A DNA stretch of 6,318 bases. It comes from Gammaproteobacteria bacterium. GTDB taxonomy: Bacteria > Pseudomonadota > Gammaproteobacteria > Steroidobacterales > Woeseiaceae. Of the stretch, positions 1 through 4,527 are shown one piece after another. The stretch's first letter is position 1. Every line of letters starts with the position of its first letter. The stretch is taken from positions 1 through 6,318 of the forward strand of contig JAOUNK010000198.1 in assembly GCA_029881015.1 (NCBI GenBank). The letters are read 5' to 3'. The position numbers were made by a program, and so were the translations under genes. The notes beneath the pieces were generated by a model. That model was not told where the DNA came from. It saw nothing but the letters and a program-made list of their open reading frames with translations, and searched no databases.

Positions 1-1893
1 ACTGCCGAGCATTTCCGCGTAACTCATCCCGGCATGTTTCGCCATGCGCGCGAGATGGCCGTCCCAGCACCACCCGGGATTCGGGTTCGCCTCGAGAAGC
101 CGGGGCGTACCGTTCGCGTCCAGGCGCCAGTCGAAGCGTGCGTAGTCCTGGCAACCCAGACGCTGGAACAGCTTGTTGCAGCTCGCGTGCAGGAACTCGA
201 CGGTTGCCTGCGGCAGGCACGCCGGAATCGATTGCAGGTTTTTGAAGTACACCGATTCGGTGTCCCACTTGGCCTCATAGCCGCAGATTTGTGGCAGCCC
301 TTCCGGCAGCCGAGAGTAGTCCTCCTCGATGATCGGCAATTCGATATAGCTCTCCGGCGGATTACCGATAACACCCACGCTGATGTCCTTGCCGGTCAGG
401 TATTCCTCCACGAGAATGGGGCATGAAAAACCCGACCACTCCCTGACCCTCGCAATCGCCTGCTCCAGTTGACCGATGTCGTAGCACACGCTTTCTGCCG
501 TGATGCCAAAACTGGAGTCACCGAAGTTAGGTTTCACAATGACCGGAAATTCCAGGGGAAACGAAATAAACGTCACTTCTTCCGGGCCAACACTGAATGC
601 CGCGGGTACCGGGATGTCGATCTCAGTAGCGACGCCGCGCACCAGCGATTTATCGTAGCAGTAAGCCAGGCATTGCGGCGTACCGCCCGAATACGGGATG
701 CCGAGCGTCTCAAGCAGCGACGGTATGTGGAGCTCCTTGGTGGCGTCGTTGTTGAAGCCTTCGTCGCACAAATTCAAGACGAAATCCGTCTTCTTGCCAT
801 GCGCCCGAAGCTCGTCGATCAGCGTGTCATGATTGTCGATGTACGTGAACCTGTAACCGGGGACCTGGGCGAGGGCCTTCTTCAATTCGCCGATCGTATG
901 GTAGTCGTCCGCATCGAACGCGCCGCCGGGCTTTACAGAGTCCGACTTGCGGTGGTCGCCCATCAAGACAGTGACGCGGCACAGTGGCGCCTTCTTCAAC
1001 GTGACGCCTGGTCGCATCTTTCCGGAGCGTGCCGTCAGCACGATTCGTTGCGCCATCATACCGAGGTCCTGATCGCGTTTCGACACGGTGGACATCGGCG
1101 TCGTGCTCAGTACGTCGAAACCGTTATCCTGTAGTAGCGTGCGCAGCTGTTCGGCGTTGTACAGGCGTTCGGCATAGAATTGGTCGGCGATGACGCCCTT
1201 TTTCGCGTGAGTAATGACTTCCCTCGAGACAAGCCGACTTTCATCTCTCGACAAGGCGCGTTCCCGGCAGACGAAGTAGTTCTTATCGATCCACTCCCAG
1301 CTGCGCGCATCGAAGTTACTCCGCAGATAATCTCCGTCCGTGAAGTCGATCAACAGTTGCCCGCGGGGCGCCAGGATTCTGCGGATCTCGGCCAGCACCG
1401 CAATATCGTCTTCCGCAGACTCGAAATAGCCGAAGCTGTTTCCGGCGAGGTAGACAAACTCGAATCTGTCGTCCGGGAATCGCAGCCTGCGTGCGTCGCC
1501 TTCCCGGAATGTAACGTCCAAGTCTCGATCGCGGGCCAGGCGCTTCGCGCGCGAGATCAGGTAATGCGACCGGTCGGCGCCGCACAAGTTGGTGTAGCCG
1601 CGGCGCGCGAGATCCAGAACGTGGCGACCTTGACCGCAGCAAAGATCCAGCATCGGAGTGTCTTTGTCCACGTCAACCAATTGCAAAAAGGTGTCGACTT
1701 CAGATTCGGTCATCTCCGGGTCCTCGACGACATCGCCATCCGTGCGCAAGTAGTTGGCGTTAAAAATGTCACGCCACCAGTCTGCCTTGACGTAACTTTC
1801 AAGGTCTGCGACAGGGCCGATGGACGAGCGCAGTACGGCGTGCTTGCGGGGTATCTTGCGCGCCAACTTAAAGGAAGAATGAGAATCGACCAT
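1..1893 (-). CDS. Methyltransferase / D-Ala-D-Ala-ligase-like ATP-grasp fusion protein (C-terminus cut by window edge)
   Basis: Seen: an open frame of 631 codons without a stop, beginning at the ATG at 1893-1891 and preceded by AGGAG seven bases upstream. Residues about 45-290 form a class I SAM-dependent methyltransferase, with motif I DLCCGQGRH (83-91), an acidic residue in GAD (105-107), EGDARRL (131-137) and GNSFGYF (151-157). Residues about 303-631 form an ATP-grasp fold of the D-Ala-D-Ala ligase type: LGIPYSG (397-403), DKSLVRG (414-420), FPVIVKPNFGDSSFG (449-463, ATP-binding Lys454), PILVEEYLTGKDISVGV (492-508), YARFDWR (584-590, metal ligand Asp588) and LLEANPNPG (599-607, Glu601 and Asn603 as metal ligands). 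Known: this fold joins a carboxylate to an amine using ATP. Inferred: a cytoplasmic enzyme that ligates and methylates one small molecule or peptide. It is probably not the cell-wall Ddl, because the usual N-terminal acceptor-binding motifs are changed. The substrate is unknown. Only the last few tens of residues should be missing. Confidence 0.9.
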   Translation of the reverse strand, partial: MVDSHSSFKLARKIPRKHAVLRSSIGPVADLESYVKADWWRDIFNANYLRTDGDVVEDPEMTESEVDTFLQLVDVDKDTPMLDLCCGQGRHVLDLARRGYTNLCGADRSHYLISRAKRLARDRDLDVTFREGDARRLRFPDDRFEFVYLAGNSFGYFESAEDDIAVLAEIRRILAPRGQLLIDFTDGDYLRSNFDARSWEWIDKNYFVCRERALSRDESRLVSREVITHAKKGVIADQFYAERLYNAEQLRTLLQDNGFDVLSTTPMSTVSKRDQDLGMMAQRIVLTARSGKMRPGVTLKKAPLCRVTVLMGDHRKSDSVKPGGAFDADDYHTIGELKKALAQVPGYRFTYIDNHDTLIDELRAHGKKTDFVLNLCDEGFNNDATKELHIPSLLETLGIPYSGGTPQCLAYCYDKSLVRGVATEIDIPVPAAFSVGPEEVTFISFPLEFPVIVKPNFGDSSFGITAESVCYDIGQLEQAIARVREWSGFSCPILVEEYLTGKDISVGVIGNPPESYIELPIIEEDYSRLPEGLPQICGYEAKWDTESVYFKNLQSIPACLPQATVEFLHASCNKLFQRLGCQDYARFDWRLDANGTPRLLEANPNPGWCWDGHLARMAKHAGMSYAEMLGS

Positions 1894-1900
1894 GGCGGAT

Positions 1901-1905
1901 CTCCT
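1901..1905 (-). promoter_or_regulatory. Ribosome binding site of the methyltransferase/ATP-grasp gene
   Basis: On the minus strand AGGAG lies seven bases before the ATG at 1893. It fixes that ATG as the start of the fusion gene. Confidence 0.75.
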
Positions 1906-1920
1906 GGGTCAATCTGGCCA

Positions 1921-1938
1921 TCAATTTTCGCGAATTGA
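1921..1938. repeat. Imperfect inverted repeat upstream of the fusion gene
   Basis: The arms TCAATT and AATTGA flank a TTCGCG centre. The element lies between the candidate -35 box and the ribosome binding site of the minus-strand gene and overlaps its weak -10 box. It could be an operator half-site pair or a short leader hairpin, or it may be chance. No regulator is identifiable. Confidence 0.25.
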
Positions 1939-1962
1939 GCGCTCGAACATGTCGTATGTCAA
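1934..1962 (-). promoter_or_regulatory. Candidate sigma-70 promoter for the fusion gene
   Basis: A perfect TTGACA -35 box lies on the minus strand at 1962-1957. After 17 bases comes CTCAAT (1939-1934), which matches the -10 consensus only in its last three bases. The position, about 40 bases before the start codon, suits a promoter. The spacer contains ACATGT (1947-1952), the same core as in the palindromes before the plus-strand operon. The -35 box is convincing and the -10 box is weak. Confidence 0.4.
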
Positions 1963-2075
1963 GCACATTCTCTCCCCCGGCCGTCGGGTCGGTACTAGCT
2001 CGTATACATGAGGGGTCTCGCGAACGTTAGCATCGTCAATGCAACGTCATGGCGGCAAGAGCAAGGTCCCAATAA

Positions 2076-2318
2076 ATGATGAACAGCGCCGCTTATCCAG
2101 AAGACTCCCGCACCGCAGTCGTGCGCATCGCTATCCCGGTTGCTTATTCCGACGGCAGCTGGCACGACCTGCAGCGAGCACATCTGGAGGATATCTACCG
2201 GAATATCCGTGTGATGCCGGATGCAGACCTGTGGGGTGCTGATAACTGCCTGAGCAGCCGTCGGCAGCTGATCGAAGTTGTGCGGCAAGCTTACGCAAAA
2301 GTCGAGATCCCGCGATGA
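2076..2318 (+). CDS. Small hypothetical protein (80 aa), uncertain
   Basis: An 80-codon frame starts at ATG 2076, directly after an in-frame TAA, with AAGG nine bases upstream as a modest ribosome binding site. A second ATG follows at once (2079). The product has no signal peptide or membrane segment. It reads like a small soluble protein: a hydrophobic stretch AVVRIAIPVAY (14-24), an acidic/aromatic middle (HLEDIYRNIRV, residues 36-46) and an amphipathic C-terminal helix (LIEVVRQAYAK). I do not recognise the family. It sits alone between the divergent fusion gene and the PspA operon, 118 bases before the latter. The overlapping minus-strand frames (1995-2288, 2131-2355) have less protein-like composition, so this frame is the best candidate. 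It could still be a chance ORF or a remnant. Confidence 0.45.
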   Translation: MMNSAAYPEDSRTAVVRIAIPVAYSDGSWHDLQRAHLEDIYRNIRVMPDADLWGADNCLSSRRQLIEVVRQAYAKVEIPR

Positions 2319-2383
2319 CCAAGAATTCGCACCTCACAGGTCGTGTATTTGTCATAATCTAACTATAAATCAGTCACTTAAAC

Positions 2384-2397
2384 AATTACATGTAATT
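2384..2397. promoter_or_regulatory. Perfect 14-bp palindrome, probable operator (site 1)
   Basis: AATTACATGTAATT reads identically on both strands. It lies 40-53 bases before the start of the YjfI-like gene in an AT-rich tract. A nine-base part, ACATGTAAT, recurs 23 bases downstream. Paired symmetric sites just before an operon are typical of a dimeric repressor or activator. The protein that binds it is not shown by the sequence. Confidence 0.5.
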
Positions 2398-2400
2398 CTT

Positions 2401-2427
2401 TTGCGTTATCACATGTAATGGTATAGG
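2401..2427 (+). promoter_or_regulatory. Weak candidate promoter of the yjfI-pspA-yqiJ-yqiK operon
   Basis: TTGCGT (2401-2406) and TATAGG (2422-2427) are separated by 15 bases, so both the boxes and the spacing are imperfect. Transcription from here would start only a few bases before the ATG at 2437, giving an almost leaderless message. An alternative is TATAAA at 2364-2369, a better -10 box without a good -35; it would leave a leader containing both palindromes. The promoter certainly lies somewhere in this AT-rich stretch, but the exact choice is unclear. Confidence 0.3.
2411..2419. promoter_or_regulatory. Second copy of the palindrome core (site 2)
   Basis: ACATGTAAT repeats the 3' portion of the upstream palindrome, with the same orientation and 23 bases centre to centre, roughly two helical turns. 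It lies immediately upstream of the TATAGG candidate -10 box. A protein bound here would interfere with RNA polymerase if that box is used. Confidence 0.4.
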
Positions 2428-2436
2428 CTGTCTCTC

Positions 2437-3066
2437 ATGGTTTTGAAGACATCAGCACATTATCAACGCGAATACCGCCGTCGGCTGCGTGAGCAGGGCC
2501 TGATCAAGAAAGAGATCTGGATTCGTCCGGAGCACACCGACAAGGCCAGGGCACTCGAGACAGAACTGCGGTTGGGTAAGGACGGCAAGGGCGCTCGGCC
2601 TGACAACGACAGCCGACCACACTGGCGCACGGAAGAGCTCTATTCGGGCCTTAACAAAGCACCGCTGATTTGCTCTAACAACGCATCGATTGAATTGATC
2701 GACGGCGTCGATCCGACAATTCTCGTTGTCATGCACGAGTACGGCGACTTGCCTGTATACGTTACGGTGGCGGGAGATCAGGTTATCGTTGAGGCTGTCT
2801 TGTGGCCCACGTCTGAAATAGAGGATACGGCTTACTTCAACGAGACCGTCCTCCGCACTCACAAGTATTTTCCATTGTCGACTATCAGTCTTGGGCAGCG
2901 CGCACACGATGATTACTACCTGATGTTCGGCTCACTGAATGCAAGCTCGGATCTGACCGATATCGTTCACGAAATCGAGGTACTGGCGAGCAACGTAATT
3001 CATGCAACGGAAGCGTACGCGGACATGCTTATACCAACACACGAATACAGAGGAGAGAGATCATGA
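2437..3066 (+). CDS. yjfI: YjfI-family (DUF2170) protein with basic N-terminal extension
   Basis: The product has 209 residues. The C-terminal part, about 64-198, matches the DUF2170/YjfI pattern: VDPTILVVMHEYGDLPVYVTV (91-111, in part), FNETVLRTHKYFPLS (134-148), DYYLMFGSLNASSDL (159-173) and EIEVLASNVIHATEAYADML (179-198). E. coli YjfI is, from memory, about 130 residues, so residues 1-60 are an extra segment. That segment has a basic helix (YQREYRRRLREQGL, 9-22), a strand (IKKEIWI, 23-29) and another helix, resembling the DNA-binding end of MazE-like/DUF3018 antitoxins. The function of the family is not established; it is usually encoded next to a PspA homologue, as here. The start at 2437 is the first possible one after an in-frame TAA at 2416; the ribosome binding site is poor (AGG nine bases upstream). 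The stop overlaps the next start (ATGA), which indicates translational coupling. A regulatory role is inference. Confidence 0.8.
   Translation: MVLKTSAHYQREYRRRLREQGLIKKEIWIRPEHTDKARALETELRLGKDGKGARPDNDSRPHWRTEELYSGLNKAPLICSNNASIELIDGVDPTILVVMHEYGDLPVYVTVAGDQVIVEAVLWPTSEIEDTAYFNETVLRTHKYFPLSTISLGQRAHDDYYLMFGSLNASSDLTDIVHEIEVLASNVIHATEAYADMLIPTHEYRGERS
3051..3057 (+). promoter_or_regulatory. Ribosome binding site of the PspA-family gene
   Basis: AGGAGAG lies inside the end of the YjfI-like gene, six bases or so before ATG 3063. It supports this start and the four-base overlap with the upstream stop codon. Confidence 0.75.
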
Positions 3067-3755
3067 ACGTCTGGGCAAAAATGATTACCGCATTGCGCGG
3101 TGGAGTGAATGAGGCCGGTGAAGCGATTGTCGACAGCCAGGCGCTTCGAATTCTTGACCAGGAGCTCCGCGATGCATCTGACGAGCTGAGGCAATCGAAG
3201 GATAGCCTCGCAGCTATCATCGCACGAGAGAAACTGGCTGCCGAGAAAGCAGGGCAGGTGAAGGAGAAGATCGAGGAGCATGAAGGTTATGCGCTGAAAG
3301 CCCTGGAGAAGAACGATACCGCCCTTGCGCATGAGATAGCGACGAAGATCGCGGACCTTGAAGTACAACTCAAGACCCACGAGGATTCGGGTGCCGGCTA
3401 TGGTCGAAGTGCCAGCGAGCTGCGTAGTGCAATTCAGGCTGCCGAGCGTGACATCCAGAGGATGAAACAGCAGATTGACACGGTAAAAGCCACCGACAGC
3501 GTACAACGAGCGCAAGCAGCCGTGTCTGAGCGCCATAGTGGTTCTAACTCCAAGTTGCGAACGGCCATGGATTCGCTGGAACGCATCAAGGAGCGACAGG
3601 AACTTCGATCGGCACAAATGAGTGCCGCAAAGGAGCTGGCGGAAGAAACTGGTGACCACTCACTGGAGAACCGCCTGGAGAAGGCCGGAATCAAACCGCA
3701 TGGCAGAAGTGCAGATGAGGTCCTCGAGCGGTTGAAAAAGCGCAGCGAGGCGTAG
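3063..3755 (+). CDS. yjfJ: PspA/IM30-family protein (YjfJ type)
   Basis: The 230-residue product is almost wholly helical and charged, close to the usual length of PspA (about 220-230). Known: PspA, IM30/Vipp1 and related ESCRT-III-like proteins polymerise on the cytoplasmic face of the inner membrane and stabilise it under stress. Seen: a short amphipathic N-terminal helix (NVWAKMITALRGGVNEA, 2-18), then long coiled-coil stretches at about 25-105 and 115-195, broken by a glycine-containing loop DSGAGYG (108-114), and a short C-terminal helix ending SADEVLERLKKR (216-227). There is no signal peptide or transmembrane segment. Its start overlaps the yjfI-like stop, matching the yjfI-yjfJ pair of E. 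coli, so the YjfJ branch is more likely than the classic pspABC branch. No pspF, pspB or pspC is in the window, and no sigma-54 site was found upstream. Confidence 0.88.
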   Translation: MNVWAKMITALRGGVNEAGEAIVDSQALRILDQELRDASDELRQSKDSLAAIIAREKLAAEKAGQVKEKIEEHEGYALKALEKNDTALAHEIATKIADLEVQLKTHEDSGAGYGRSASELRSAIQAAERDIQRMKQQIDTVKATDSVQRAQAAVSERHSGSNSKLRTAMDSLERIKERQELRSAQMSAAKELAEETGDHSLENRLEKAGIKPHGRSADEVLERLKKRSEA

Positions 3756-3782
3756 AGCCCCTTAACCTATAAACAACGCAGC

Positions 3783-3790
3783 AGGGAGGA
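3783..3790 (+). promoter_or_regulatory. Ribosome binding site choosing a GTG start for yqiJ-like gene
   Basis: AGGGAGGA is a near-perfect Shine-Dalgarno sequence six bases before GTG 3797. The first in-frame ATG, at 3824, is 33 bases away, too far to use this site, so the GTG is preferred. Confidence 0.75.
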
Positions 3791-3796
3791 CGAACG

Positions 3797-4492
3797 GTGT
3801 TCGCGATATTTCTCAGTGAAAAGATGGATCCCTTCTATCAGAACATCAGTTCGTTCCCAACGCTGATCTATACGATCCTGCTGGCGGTATGTGTTGTCTA
3901 CTGGGCGGGCGCAGTACTGGGATTCGTGGATCTCGACATTATCGATCTGGATCTCGACAGCCTCGACCTGAGCGGCGCGGACATGAATCCGGATACGCCG
4001 CATACGACGCCGGACGTGCTCGCCGGGCTAATGCTCCGATTCGGTCTGGTTGGAGTGCCGGTAACCGTGTCGATTTCGATCCTGGTGTTGATCGGTTGGC
4101 TGCTCTGCTACTACGCGGTGCATTTCCTGTTCTGGCTCATTCCTGGCGCATTCCTCGAGTTTGTGGCTGGAATCCCGATCTTCTTCGCAAGCCTGTACAT
4201 CGCCGCAACGATCACCGGTGTGCTGATCCGGCCACTAAGGCCGCTGTTCCAAAAGGCAACGCAGGAGACAATCAAGCAGGTGCTGGGACAGACCGCCATC
4301 GTCCGTACATCTCGTGTCGACACCGGGTTTGGAGAGGCAACCCTCGAAGACGGCGGGGCCGGACTTATCCTGAAGGTCAGAACGACCGGCGACGACAAAT
4401 TCTCGAAGGGTGACCGTGTCGTCATCTACGAGAAGTTGGATGACCAGAATATTTACAGAGTTATTTCGGAAGAAGAATTCCTTGGACGCTAG
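3797..4492 (+). CDS. yqiJ: YqiJ-like / NfeD-related inner-membrane protein with OB-fold tail
   Basis: The product has 231 residues and a GTG start set by a strong ribosome binding site. Membrane segments are visible at about 20-43 (LIYTILLAVCVVYWAGAV), 84-112 and 113-143, the last two separated only by a short proline-glycine turn (IPG, 115-117). Between the first and second is a polar loop that starts with an acidic DLD-rich run (45-57). Residues about 160-228 look like an NfeD-type OB-fold: GQTAIVRTSRVDTGFGEATL (164-183), LKVRTTGDDKFSKGDRVVIYE (192-212, in part). Known: NfeD-like proteins are encoded beside flotillins, and YqiJ is the partner of YqiK in E. coli. Here it lies 41 bases after the PspA gene and 35 bases before the flotillin gene, without a terminator in either gap. 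Likely role, inferred: membrane partner of the flotillin. It lacks the serine-protease domain of long NfeD proteins. Confidence 0.82.
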   Translation: MFAIFLSEKMDPFYQNISSFPTLIYTILLAVCVVYWAGAVLGFVDLDIIDLDLDSLDLSGADMNPDTPHTTPDVLAGLMLRFGLVGVPVTVSISILVLIGWLLCYYAVHFLFWLIPGAFLEFVAGIPIFFASLYIAATITGVLIRPLRPLFQKATQETIKQVLGQTAIVRTSRVDTGFGEATLEDGGAGLILKVRTTGDDKFSKGDRVVIYEKLDDQNIYRVISEEEFLGR

Positions 4493-4512
4493 TCCTTGAA
4501 GAGAAACAAACT

Positions 4513-4520
4513 AAGGGAGT
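4513..4520 (+). promoter_or_regulatory. Ribosome binding site of the flotillin gene
   Basis: AAGGGAGT lies seven bases before ATG 4528 and favours this start over the in-frame ATG at 4552, which would shorten the N-terminus before the membrane segment. Confidence 0.7.
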
Positions 4521-4527
4521 AATAACT

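Noticed and set aside
469..1938. Long plus-strand frames (469-1134 and 1180-1938) opposite the fusion gene
   Set aside because: Their translations match no protein family, while the minus strand shows continuous methyltransferase and ATP-grasp motifs over the same DNA.
2159..2174. TGGCAC followed by TGCAG, resembling a sigma-54 promoter as used by classic psp operons
   Set aside because: The GG to GC distance is two bases too short for sigma-54, and it lies about 260 bases before the operon inside a possible ORF.
3000..3659. A 219-codon minus-strand frame opposite the PspA-family gene
   Set aside because: The plus strand encodes a recognisable PspA/IM30 protein with a good ribosome site; the antisense frame has neither a family match nor a ribosome site.
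3756..3796. Possible terminator between the PspA-family and YqiJ-like genes
   Set aside because: No GC-rich hairpin followed by a T run is present in this 41-base gap, so the genes are treated as one transcript.
3889..4413. A 174-codon plus-strand frame overlapping the YqiJ-like gene
   Set aside because: It is an out-of-frame shadow rich in Arg and Gly without a ribosome site; the other frame has clear membrane segments and an OB-fold.
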